The notes under the pieces were generated by a model. The model worked only from the letters and a program-made list of their open reading frames with translations. It searched no databases and had not been told where the DNA came from. 64,000 bases of DNA. It comes from Tepidiforma thermophila (GTDB lineage Bacteria; Chloroflexota; Dehalococcoidia; Tepidiformales; Tepidiformaceae). The position numbers were made by a program, and so were the translations under genes. The DNA lies in contig NZ_PDJQ01000001.1 of NCBI RefSeq assembly GCF_002563855.1, positions 62,001-126,000 of the forward strand, given 5' to 3'. Positions 35,172 through 42,887 of the stretch are shown piece after piece; position 1 is the first letter of the stretch; each line of letters starts with the position of its first letter.

Positions 35172-35582
35172 CTAAAAGACGATGATGGCCGCCACCGGCA
35201 GCAGCGCCAGGGCGGCGGCGCGGACGATGGTCCCGGTACCGATTGGCCCTGCAGTCCTCCCGAAGCACCCGCACGAGGGGTTGACACTTCGCTTGAGAAT
35301 CACGGCCTGGCCTGCCGCAAGCAGCAAGAACAGCGGGGCGAGCAACGCAAGAGCCGCGACCTGGCGTCCCATCAACGTGAGACCAATCGCAGCCAGGCCC
35401 GTGGCGACCTCAGCCGCCGGCAGCCCGGTGGTGAACGGCTGAATCCCACGCGGGGGAAGGACCCCCCAGGCGACGATCGCGGAGGCGAATTCGCGGCGGA
35501 ACCGAAGCTTGATGACGCCAGCGATGACAGCAACCGACGCCGGAATGCCAATGGCCAAGTACTGCATGCCCTGAATCATCAT
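35172..35582 (-). CDS. MauE/DoxX-like redox-associated membrane protein
   Basis: 136 residues from ATG 35582 (GGGAG upstream). Four membrane helices (about 8-24, 55-70, 74-92, 114-135). A conserved cysteine pair, Cys104 and Cys106 in VNPSCGCFGRTAG, precedes the last helix, as in MauE. MauE is needed, with MauD, for the disulfide-rich small subunit of methylamine dehydrogenase; relatives are thought to pass electrons for oxidative folding. Here it ends a lower-GC operon that encodes a 14-cysteine protein. No mau genes are nearby. Confidence 0.8.
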   Translation of the reverse strand: MMIQGMQYLAIGIPASVAVIAGVIKLRFRREFASAIVAWGVLPPRGIQPFTTGLPAAEVATGLAAIGLTLMGRQVAALALLAPLFLLLAAGQAVILKRSVNPSCGCFGRTAGPIGTGTIVRAAALALLPVAAIIVF

Positions 35583-35610
35583 GCGGCTCCCAAGCTCAGC
35601 CTCATCGCGG

Positions 35611-36300
35611 TTAACGTTTGACGTCAGACGGTGGGTACACGACGGCGTCTCCGTTGGCCTCCCAGAAGGACACCAGACCCGGTGGAGACGCGCCGCAGCC
35701 GAAGTACACCCCAACTATTCCGCTCTCCTTGACCGAAACCGCGCGACCGGCGCCTGACTCGACCCCGTAGACGAGGACGTAGGCCCGTTCGGGCGATCCG
35801 AAAGACTCCCTCGCCCAGACCACAGCGTGCAACTCGGCGCCTTCGTCGCGGAGGCCAATGATGCGATCCACAACCCCTGCCCCCGCCGGCACGCTAAAGC
35901 CCTCGCAGTCGCCGATTACGATAAATTGCCCGACAAGCGTTCCGGGGCTCGATCCGGGTGGACACGTCGGGTTCGGCCCGGCACCAATTCCCGGCGTTGG
36001 AGTCTGGCCACACGGTTCAGGCTCACCGCCGAGCAGTTGGAGCAGTCTGGCAGCATCCCGATCCCGGATCGCTTCGGCGACCTCTACTACAACAGGTGGC
36101 AGTGGCGAGCGAGCCGGGTCCGCCGTGGCCGAGGGCGTCGCTGAAGACGCGGACGTGGCCTGCGTGCCGCCGGCCGTGGCGGAAGCAGCCGGCGTTTGAG
36201 TCTGGTCGTCGCCTGAACAGCCAACGGCCAGCCAGAGCAAGAGACTCAGTAGGAGTACCTGAAGACCCATGAGAGACTGCGGAGCATCGTATCGCCGCAT
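35611..36300 (-). CDS. Secreted lipoprotein of unknown function
   Basis: 229 residues. Signal peptide with lipobox: LLLSLLLWLAVGCSG, Cys near residue 28, then a Thr/Ala/Ser-rich linker (33-65). The C-terminal 150 residues form one globular domain with FIVIGDCEGFSVPAGAG, ELHAVVWARESFGSPERAYV and YFGCGASPPGLVSF; five cysteines lie in it. ATG 36300 gives overlap with the end of the cysteine-rich gene; ATG 36270 is a possible shorter start. Base composition is lower in GC than neighbours. Confidence 0.75.
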   Translation of the reverse strand: MRRYDAPQSLMGLQVLLLSLLLWLAVGCSGDDQTQTPAASATAGGTQATSASSATPSATADPARSPLPPVVVEVAEAIRDRDAARLLQLLGGEPEPCGQTPTPGIGAGPNPTCPPGSSPGTLVGQFIVIGDCEGFSVPAGAGVVDRIIGLRDEGAELHAVVWARESFGSPERAYVLVYGVESGAGRAVSVKESGIVGVYFGCGASPPGLVSFWEANGDAVVYPPSDVKR

Positions 36301-36866
36301 GATATACTCGCATTCACGACAGAATTACCGCAACGCTCCCAATGGAGGTGTTGCCCTGTATAGCATCGCCCGCACGAACCAGATGGTACGGAGCCTATCA
36401 CCTTGTAAGCGTGCCCTGTTCCAGGCTCAATTGATGTATTGTAATATCCGCTCGCAATGGCATTATTCACATGGACAAATATAACAACCCCTAGAAATGT
36501 GCCACTACCGTTCAGCCCAGAGTACATGTAGACGGTCATGACCCTCGTGTACGGAAGCGAGCTGCACCCAGATCCGCTCGAGCAGGCATTGCTGGCCAGT
36601 CCAACCCAGATCGAAGCGACGATTGGGTCAGCAGTGAACACGATGTCTGGGGTTCCACCACCAGTGCTGATATCCTGTGGCTCATTGCAAGATACTGAGG
36701 GGTGGCAGCACGGACCGCATGTGTATGCCCCGCCGCAGTACTTGCCTGTGGCTGCCATCTGACTACTGTTCCCGCAGCCGTTTGGGTCTGCCGGACAGGC
36801 GACGGGACCGGTCCAGCAGGAAGTCACTGTACCGGTTATGGGCGCATACCCATAGAAGCCAGGCAC
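36246..36866 (-). CDS. Cysteine-rich protein with M23-peptidase-like C-terminal motif
   Basis: 206 residues, GTG start at 36866 with AGGGG seven bases upstream; an in-frame TAG at 36882-36884 excludes a longer start. Fourteen cysteines, eight of them within residues 17-60 (e.g. YCGGAYTCGPCCHP). The end RCYTGQHLHWERCG (His173, His175) plus GVVIFVHVNN (His132) recall the M23 metallopeptidase HxH site, but the usual HxxxD is not clear. It has no signal peptide, although such cysteine content implies an oxidising compartment. Codon use and GC differ from the surrounding genome. Confidence 0.65.
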   Translation of the reverse strand: MPGFYGYAPITGTVTSCWTGPVACPADPNGCGNSSQMAATGKYCGGAYTCGPCCHPSVSCNEPQDISTGGGTPDIVFTADPIVASIWVGLASNACSSGSGCSSLPYTRVMTVYMYSGLNGSGTFLGVVIFVHVNNAIASGYYNTSIEPGTGHAYKVIGSVPSGSCGRCYTGQHLHWERCGNSVVNASISCGDTMLRSLSWVFRYSY

Positions 36867-36900
36867 GAAACATTCCCCTTTCTATCGAAGGTTCATTGCG

Positions 36901-37566
36901 TTAAACCTGCTGGAATTCGAACGGAAATCTCTCCGCCGGCAAAGCGGGGGCGCGCATCGTGGCAGTCATTCTGTACAGTCCTTCGTCGGACGCCCAGATT
37001 GCCACGATTTCGAGAGGGGCAGTCCAATATATTCCCGCGACGGGCGTCGCCGAGGTCTTTGCCGGGAACACTGGTCGCTCCGGGATGCCTGCGACAGGGA
37101 CGGGATATGGCCGAATATAGTGAGGCTGAGCGGTGATGACTATGGATGAGTACGGACCGTCTTCGGCCTCCGTGATCGTGGCTACCTCGAATACCCGGGA
37201 GCCAGAAAACGTGGCTCGGATCGATGAGACCGGTTGCCCTTTGACCTTCCAGAGGGGGACACCCAAGGATCGCGCTTCAGCGCCGGAAAGCGAACGCGCA
37301 AATCCGGTCGGTTCGGGCCCGTCCCCGATCTTCTCCAGTATCGGTGGAGCGAGCACCGGCACTCTCTCCGGCGCCGGGCGGGTTGCGCCGGGTGCGAGAA
37401 GCAGGAGCCCGTTGTAAAGCTCTCCCGCGTCCGAGCCGCGCCCATCAGCGGCACGGGCGGCATCGCGGCTTCGGAGGCCCAGCGGGTCAACCATGGCGCC
37501 GGCCACCGCCATGGGGCCGGCTGCCAGCTTGCGGAGGATCTGTCGGCGCGTCGCTTCGCGAAACAT
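36901..37566 (-). CDS. Putative Tat-exported protein of unknown function
   Basis: 221 residues. The N-terminus has a twin-arginine motif (TRRQILRKLAAG) followed by a short hydrophobic stretch (PMAVAGAMV), suggesting Tat export. The mature part has no cysteines and contains PTGFARSLSGAEARSLGVPL, YSSIVITAQPHYIRPYPVPV and YWTAPLEIVAIWASDEGLY, probably a beta-rich fold. It lies 34 bases before the cysteine-rich gene in the same operon. Family not recognised. Confidence 0.65.
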   Translation of the reverse strand: MFREATRRQILRKLAAGPMAVAGAMVDPLGLRSRDAARAADGRGSDAGELYNGLLLLAPGATRPAPERVPVLAPPILEKIGDGPEPTGFARSLSGAEARSLGVPLWKVKGQPVSSIRATFSGSRVFEVATITEAEDGPYSSIVITAQPHYIRPYPVPVAGIPERPVFPAKTSATPVAGIYWTAPLEIVAIWASDEGLYRMTATMRAPALPAERFPFEFQQV

Positions 37567-37642
37567 CTCTTTGTCTCCGATTGCCCGCCGGGGGACCGGA
37601 ATAAGCCTACCCTCCGGCGCCGGGCCGATGTGAGAATATTTC

Positions 37643-37942
37643 TCAGAAGATGCGGTTTTCCCTGATCATTTTGAACGCTGGCGCGCAGCAGCAGGTTCCG
37701 TGCAGCTCGGCCCAAGTACGAAGGAAAGCCCGGGTTGGCTCGAATCCAACCGGGTCCAGAACGTGGCAGGCAAGCTCTCTTATGTGGCGATAGACGGCCT
37801 TCGAACTTTGGCCGCTGGCTGCGGCGATGTCCGGCGGAGCCCAGCCCACGCAGATGGCAGCTACCAGGCGCTGCTGGTAGCCGTTCAGCTCACGCACGTG
37901 GTGCCTGCCCAACACGCGGAGCACCTCGCTCGGCTGATACAT
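37643..37942 (-). CDS. LuxR-type helix-turn-helix regulator (small)
   Basis: 99 residues from ATG 37942, chosen because AGGAG lies eight bases upstream; longer readings lack a site. The HTH is in residues 20-70: LNGYQQRLVAAICVGWAPPD then IAAASGQSSKAVYRHIRELA, the pattern of LuxR/sigma-4 DNA-binding domains. It has no receiver or other sensor domain. As the first gene of the lower-GC island it is a likely local regulator. Confidence 0.7.
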   Translation of the reverse strand: MYQPSEVLRVLGRHHVRELNGYQQRLVAAICVGWAPPDIAAASGQSSKAVYRHIRELACHVLDPVGFEPTRAFLRTWAELHGTCCCAPAFKMIRENRIF

Positions 37943-37991
37943 GAGGCACTCCTGCCCCCGGCTCCAGGGTCCGCCACCGGGGCACCTGTCG

Positions 37992-38021
37992 TGTCTACCA
38001 CAAGAAGTAATGGGCATTCAA
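37992..38021 (-). promoter_or_regulatory. Candidate promoter of the MauE island
   Basis: On the minus strand TTGAAT (38021-38016), an 18-base AT-rich spacer and TAGACA (37997-37992), about 50 bases before ATG 37942. The best -35/-10 pair seen ahead of the island. Confidence 0.4.
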
Positions 38022-38112
38022 CGCTTGACGGGTCGACCAGTTGACCGGTCGGCGAACGGGCGGCCAGGCATGGGCTTCCAGCACGGCGGCTTACGGCGAA
38101 AGCGGACAGGCT

Positions 38113-38907
38113 TCACTTCACCGGCTCGCGGGCGGGGAGGCGGGCGGCGAGCGCCCGGGCGGCTGGATGCCAGAACCGTTCGATGAGGAGGGCGATGCCG
38201 AAGCCGGCGAAGGCGACGATGCCGCCGAAGACGGCATCGAGGATGAAGTGGTTCCCGGTCATGACGACAGCGAAGAACATCGCGACCGGCCAGGCGACGC
38301 CGAAAGCGACGGCGAGCGGATGCCGCCCGACCCAGGCGACGACGGCGCCGAGGAGGAGCGACCAGCCGAAGTGGAGGCTGGGGACGGCGGCGAAGGGGTT
38401 GACGAAGGCTTCGGTCTCCTGGGCGTTGTAGCCGAAGCGGTCGAAGGCGGCCATGGTATCGATGAAGCCGGAGAAGGGGACGAGCCGCGGCGGGGCGACG
38501 GGGAAGAGCCAGTAGATGACGACGCCGATGGCCCCTGAGGCGAGGAAGGCGTTCCGGGTGCTGTAGTAGGCGCGGCGGTGGAAGACGAAGAGCCAGACGG
38601 CGAGGAGGGCGACGAGGGGCATGTGGCCCCAGAAGTAGACCCAGTTGAGTGCCCGGATGGCCCAGTAGGAATCGAGAATCCAGCTCTGCATACGGAGCTC
38701 CCAGTAGATGCGGAGCTGCTGCTCGAGTTCGATGAGGTTGAAGGCGCGGACCATCGCCTCGCCGGCGCGGTCGACGACGAGGCCCCGGACGGTGAAGTAG
38801 ATGAGGAAGGCGACGACGACCACGACGGCTTCGTAGATGCCGTACTGCCGGATGAGTGCCCAGGCCCGGGCGAGGCGGTGAGCGGTGCGGTCGAATCGGG
38901 GCGCCAT
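38113..38907 (-). CDS. PAP2-superfamily membrane phosphatase / inositol phosphotransferase-like
   Basis: 264 residues from ATG 38907 with six membrane helices. The PAP2_3 motifs are present: AAVPSLHFGWSLLLG (catalytic His) and MTGNHFILDAVFG (second His and Asp), and an N-terminal WGHMPLVALLAVWLF helix. Relatives include Aur1/Ipt1-type enzymes that move phospho-head groups between lipids. It is divergent from pepA. A longer reading frame exists upstream but overlaps pepA control sequence. Confidence 0.88.
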   Translation of the reverse strand: MAPRFDRTAHRLARAWALIRQYGIYEAVVVVVAFLIYFTVRGLVVDRAGEAMVRAFNLIELEQQLRIYWELRMQSWILDSYWAIRALNWVYFWGHMPLVALLAVWLFVFHRRAYYSTRNAFLASGAIGVVIYWLFPVAPPRLVPFSGFIDTMAAFDRFGYNAQETEAFVNPFAAVPSLHFGWSLLLGAVVAWVGRHPLAVAFGVAWPVAMFFAVVMTGNHFILDAVFGGIVAFAGFGIALLIERFWHPAARALAARLPAREPVK

Positions 38908-39006
38908 GGGGATCCGCGAGTGGCCGCAGGCGGTTGCCGCGACGATAATGCTGATTTCAAGGTAGCACGCCGGCGGCATGCCGGGACTTCGACGGGGGAA
39001 CGGAAC

Positions 39007-40515
39007 GTGAAGGTACGTGTCGAGCAAGGCGATATCACCCGGGCAGCGGCGGATGCGGTCGTCGTGAACCTGTTCGAAGGTGTGACGGTGCCGGGGGGCG
39101 GGACCGGCGCGGTGGATATGGCGCTGGGCGGTGCAATTTCACAGGTGATCGCCGCGGGCGACCTGCGAGGCAAGGCCGGCGAGCTGGTGACGATCCACAC
39201 GCTGGGGCGGATGCCTGCGCCGCGCGTGCTGGTGGCCGGGCTGGGGAACCGCGACGAGTTCGACATCGACGCGGTGCGGAACCTTGCGGCGAACGTGGTG
39301 CGGGCGCTGCGGAGGCCGGGCATCCGCCGGATTGCGACGATTGCGCACGGAGCGGGGATCGCCGGGCTCGACCCGGAGGCGTGCGCGCAGGCGATCGCGG
39401 AGGGGTCGATTCTCGGCGGGTACCAGTTCCTGAAGCACAAGTCGAGCGCAGGGGACGACCGGGCGGAGATCGAGGAGGTGGTGATCATCGAGCACGACGC
39501 GTCGAAGGTGGCGGGGATGGCGCGGGCGGCGGAGCGGGGGTCGATCCTGGCGGAGGCGACGAATATCGCGCGGGACTGGGCGAACGAGCCATCGAACCAC
39601 CTGACGCCGACGGTGATGGCGGAGCGAGCTGCGGAGCTGGCGCGGGAGGCGGGGATGGAGTTCGAGGTGCTGGAGCGGGCGGACATGGAGCGGAAGGGGA
39701 TGGGCTCGCTGCTCTCGGTTGCGAAGGGGAGCGTGGAGCCGCCGAAGCTCATCCGGCTCGGCTACCGGGGCCGCGGCGGCGAGGGGTGGGACCTCGCGCT
39801 GGTGGGGAAGGGGATTACGTTCGATACCGGCGGCATCAGCATCAAGCCGGCGGCGAACATGGAGGCGATGAAGGCGGACATGACCGGCGCCGCGAACGTG
39901 ATAACGGCGGCGTGGGCCCTGGCGCGGCTGGGAGCGAAGCTGAACGTGCTGGCGATTGCTCCATGCACGGAGAACATGCCCTCAGGCAGCGCGACGAAGC
40001 CGGGCGACGTGGTCCGGGCGATGAACGGGCGGACGATCGAGGTGATCAACACGGATGCCGAGGGGCGGCTCGTGCTGGCGGACGCGATCTGCTGGGCGAA
40101 CGAGCTGGGCGCGAAGCGGATTGTCGACGTGGCGACGCTGACCGGGGCGGTGACGACGGCGCTCGGGGACGTGTGCTACGCGCTGATGACGAACGACGAT
40201 GCGCTCTGCCGGGAGGTGGAGGCGGCGGCTGCGGCGGCGGGGGAGAAGACCTGGCGGCTGCCGATGTGGAAGGAGTACGACGAGTACATCAAGAGCGATG
40301 TGGCCGACTGCCGGAACGTCGGCGCCGGGAACCGGGGTGCGGGGACGATTGTCGGGGCGAAGTTCCTGGAGCCGTTCGCGGGGAAGACGCCGTGGGTGCA
40401 CCTCGACATCGCCGGGGTGGACAACATGTCGTCGGACCGGGGCTGGGTGACGAAGGGTGCGAGCGGCTACAGCGTGCGGGCGCTCATCAACCTGGGGCTG
40501 CGGCTGGCGCAGTAG
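39007..40515 (+). CDS. pepA: Leucyl aminopeptidase (M17)
   Basis: 502 residues, GTG start at 39007 with GGGGGAA upstream. N-terminal macro-like domain (1-170), then the M17 catalytic domain: NEPSNHLTPTVMAERAAEL, the active-site loop GKGITFDTGGISIKP, MKADMTGAANVI, and NTDAEGRLVLADAICWANEL with the two-zinc ligands. The catalytic Lys and Arg are both present. It removes N-terminal residues from peptides as a hexamer. A GC-rich hairpin follows at once. Confidence 0.97.
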   Translation: MKVRVEQGDITRAAADAVVVNLFEGVTVPGGGTGAVDMALGGAISQVIAAGDLRGKAGELVTIHTLGRMPAPRVLVAGLGNRDEFDIDAVRNLAANVVRALRRPGIRRIATIAHGAGIAGLDPEACAQAIAEGSILGGYQFLKHKSSAGDDRAEIEEVVIIEHDASKVAGMARAAERGSILAEATNIARDWANEPSNHLTPTVMAERAAELAREAGMEFEVLERADMERKGMGSLLSVAKGSVEPPKLIRLGYRGRGGEGWDLALVGKGITFDTGGISIKPAANMEAMKADMTGAANVITAAWALARLGAKLNVLAIAPCTENMPSGSATKPGDVVRAMNGRTIEVINTDAEGRLVLADAICWANELGAKRIVDVATLTGAVTTALGDVCYALMTNDDALCREVEAAAAAAGEKTWRLPMWKEYDEYIKSDVADCRNVGAGNRGAGTIVGAKFLEPFAGKTPWVHLDIAGVDNMSSDRGWVTKGASGYSVRALINLGLRLAQ

Positions 40516-40541
40516 GCCCCGCCAGGGAGAGCCGGCGGGGC
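40516..40541 (+). terminator. Hairpin after pepA
   Basis: GCCCCGCC (40516-40523) and GGCGGGGC (40534-40541) around a ten-base loop, beginning directly after the pepA stop. There is no U-run; assignment as terminator rests on position. Confidence 0.5.
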
Positions 40542-40794
40542 GGGCGACCTCGGTGATGCGGCAGGTGCCGGCCGGGCCGCACACAAGGGTGACGCCGACC
40601 GCCTGGCCGGAAGCCCAGCGGCCGACGACCAGGCGCATCCGCTCGAGGGTGGAGCCTTCGAGCACGAGGTAGCAGTGCGCCGTCTGGCCGGGGTCGGCGG
40701 TGATGGCGAGGCAGGCGCCGGCGAGGGTGAGCTCCCTCCCCGCGAGGCAGGCGCGGAGCGCATCCTCGGCCGCTGGGGGCAGCTCACCGGGCAG
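40516..40794 (-). pseudogene. Coding-like minus-strand segment without start or stop, possible gene remnant
   Basis: The 283 bases between pepA and the GNAT gene read, on the minus strand from 40794, as a protein-like frame with near-complete G/C in third positions: LPGELPPAAEDALRACLAG, then LAGACLAITADPGQTAHCYL and WASGQAVGVTLVCGPAGTC. No ATG or GTG lies near its beginning and the frame runs on into pepA antisense without a stop. A remnant, possibly a former C-terminal domain of the GNAT gene split by a frameshift, fits; a chance effect of GC bias is also possible. Confidence 0.3.
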
Positions 40795-40798
40795 GAGA

Positions 40799-41416
40799 CT
40801 ACTCGGGGGCAGCCAACAGGCGCGGTGCGGGCGCGAGGCCGCGGTGTGGGGCCTTCGGCAGGAGCGAGCGCTGGGCCGGCGCAGCGGCGGGCTCGGGCAG
40901 GACGGTGAGATCGAGCTTCACGAAGGCGCAGTCACCCTCGACGGAGACCTGCGGGCGGAATGGGGAGGCGCGGAAGACGGCGAGCATGGCGGTGTTCTCG
41001 TTGAGGACAGCGGCAGTGAAGCGGTCGATGCCCTGGCTGCGGGCGTGCTCGGCGAGACGGGCGAGGAGGGCGGGGCCGATGCCCTGGCCCTGGAGGGCGT
41101 CTTCGACGATGAAGGCGACCTCGGCGGAGCGGGGTGCGTCGCGCTCGTAGCGGCCGATGCCGTGGATGGTGTCGCTGTCGAGCGGGCTGGCGACGAAGGC
41201 GGCGCGGTCGCGGAAGTCGACGGTGCAGAGGTGGCGGGCGACCTCATTGGTGAGCCGGCGGCGAGGTGTGAAGTAGCGCATGCGGAGCGACTCGATGGAG
41301 AGGCGCTCGTGGAAGGCGAAGAGGTTGGGCACATCCTCCGGTCGGATCGGCCGGAGGCGCATGGTTGTGCCGGTGCGCGTGACGAAGGTGCGTTCCGGAG
41401 GATAGACGACGTCCAC
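40799..41416 (-). CDS. GNAT family N-acetyltransferase
   Basis: 205 residues from GTG 41416, preceded by GATACT six bases upstream (leaderless type). MRLRPIRPEDVPNLFAFHER and SIESLRMRYFTP match the Pat-like protein acetyltransferase subgroup. The acetyl-CoA site is EDALQGQGIGPALLARLAEH. The last 30 residues (PEPAAAPAQRSLLPKAPHRG) are unstructured and read toward the possible remnant downstream. Substrate unknown; a protein lysine target is plausible. Confidence 0.88.
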   Translation of the reverse strand: MDVVYPPERTFVTRTGTTMRLRPIRPEDVPNLFAFHERLSIESLRMRYFTPRRRLTNEVARHLCTVDFRDRAAFVASPLDSDTIHGIGRYERDAPRSAEVAFIVEDALQGQGIGPALLARLAEHARSQGIDRFTAAVLNENTAMLAVFRASPFRPQVSVEGDCAFVKLDLTVLPEPAAAPAQRSLLPKAPHRGLAPAPRLLAAPE

Positions 41417-41422
41417 GGTTTG

Positions 41423-41428
41423 AGTATC
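41423..41428 (-). promoter_or_regulatory. -10 hexamer GATACT, leaderless promoter of the GNAT gene
   Basis: GATACT on the minus strand ends six bases before GTG 41416; no ribosome-binding site is visible. Confidence 0.45.
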
Positions 41429-41508
41429 GCAGACGGGGCGGAGGTATCGAGTTATCGGCCGGTGCAGATTTCAGGTTCCGATAGGGCCTCAGGAAGGAGT
41501 CTATCGGG

Positions 41509-42846
41509 TCAGTCGGCGCCGGAGGGAGAGCGGAGAGCGGGCCCGGGGGCGGCCTCGGCAGCGCGGGACTTCGCGGGGCGGGCGAAGAGGATGGCGACGG
41601 CGGCGAGGTAGGTGAGGGCCGCGGTGATGGTGAAGGGGACGGTGTAGCCGCCGGTGGCGTCGTGGATGATGCCGACGCCGATGGGACCGAGGCCGCTCCC
41701 GACCTGGCCGGCGAGACTGATGAGCCCGAAGACGGTTCCGAATGAGACCATGCCGAAAATTTCGCCGACGAGGAGGGACTGCATCATGTAGACGTTGCCG
41801 ATGGTGAGGCCGAAGACGAGGGTGAGGGCCCAGGTGGCAGCGATGCTGTCGGTGTGAATGATGAGCAGGATGGCGGTGGCCTGGACGACGAAGAGGATGA
41901 CGGTGAGGAGGCGGCGGTCGACGTTGTCGGCGAAGATGCCGACGGCGAGGCGGGCGACGATGGAGCCGAAGGCGGTGACGGAGATGGTGAAGGCGGCGGC
42001 GCTGCGGGAGCCGAGGCGGTCTTCGAGGAAGGTGACCTGGTGGACGACGTAGCCGGTCTGGGCGATGAGGACGAGGAGGAAGGCGACGAGGATGCCCCAG
42101 AATCCGACGGTGCGGACTGCCTCGGCGCGGGTCCAGGTGCGCATCTGGGCGGCGAGGACCGCCTGCTGTGCGGGCGGCGGTGCTGATTCCGCGGTGTCGC
42201 CGTCGGGGAGCATGCCGACGTCGCGGGGGTCGAAGACGATGACGCCGAGGATGACGGGGATGGACGTGAGGATGACGAGGGCGCCGAGGATCGGGGTCGC
42301 CAGTTCGAGTCCGCCGGCGTCGATGAGGCGGCTGGCGACCGGAGCAAGGATAACGCCGCCGAGGGAGACGCCGGTGAAGGAGATGCTCATGGCGAGGGCG
42401 CGGCGGCGGATAAACCAGCGGGTGAGGATGGCGTTAACGGCGATGTTGCTGGACATGCCGAAGGCGACGGCGAAGACGAAATAGACGAGGTAGAGCTGCC
42501 AGAGCTCATTGACGATCCCGATCATGGCGGCGCTGGCGCCGTTGATGAGGCTGCCGATGAGCATGAAGCGGCGAGGGCCGTATTTGTCGACGTAGGGGCC
42601 GACGATGGCGGCGGTGAGGCCGGAGACGCAGAAGTAGATGGCGGGGGCCCAGCTGACTTCGGCGGTTGACCAGCCGTGGGCCTCTTTGAGCGGCTTGAGG
42701 AAGATGGGGAGGCCGTAATAGCCGACCCCGACGCCGACCATCATCAGCAGGGAGCAGGCGACGGCCACGTACCAGCCGTAGAACCACCCGCCGGGGAGGA
42801 GACGTGCAGCGGGCGGCAGGGGGCGCGGGGGGTGCTGCGCGGTCAT
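41509..42846 (-). CDS. MFS transporter (monocarboxylate/OFA-like)
   Basis: 445 residues, twelve membrane helices. It opens with WFYGWYVAVACSLLMMVGVG, the usual beginning of oxalate/formate or monocarboxylate-type MFS carriers. The loop between helices 2 and 3 is DKYGPRRFMLIG, and the matching loop in the second half is DNVDRRLLTVI. The substrate is likely a small carboxylate but is not certain. TAGAGT lies seven bases before ATG 42846, a leaderless arrangement. Confidence 0.92.
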   Translation of the reverse strand: MTAQHPPRPLPPAARLLPGGWFYGWYVAVACSLLMMVGVGVGYYGLPIFLKPLKEAHGWSTAEVSWAPAIYFCVSGLTAAIVGPYVDKYGPRRFMLIGSLINGASAAMIGIVNELWQLYLVYFVFAVAFGMSSNIAVNAILTRWFIRRRALAMSISFTGVSLGGVILAPVASRLIDAGGLELATPILGALVILTSIPVILGVIVFDPRDVGMLPDGDTAESAPPPAQQAVLAAQMRTWTRAEAVRTVGFWGILVAFLLVLIAQTGYVVHQVTFLEDRLGSRSAAAFTISVTAFGSIVARLAVGIFADNVDRRLLTVILFVVQATAILLIIHTDSIAATWALTLVFGLTIGNVYMMQSLLVGEIFGMVSFGTVFGLISLAGQVGSGLGPIGVGIIHDATGGYTVPFTITAALTYLAAVAILFARPAKSRAAEAAPGPALRSPSGAD

Positions 42847-42853
42847 TCAGCGT

Positions 42854-42859
42854 ACTCTA
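42854..42859 (-). promoter_or_regulatory. -10 hexamer TAGAGT, leaderless promoter of the MFS gene
   Basis: TAGAGT on the minus strand ends seven bases before ATG 42846. Confidence 0.45.
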
Positions 42860-42887
42860 ACGAAATCCGCGCCGGGCTGCGCGGGGC

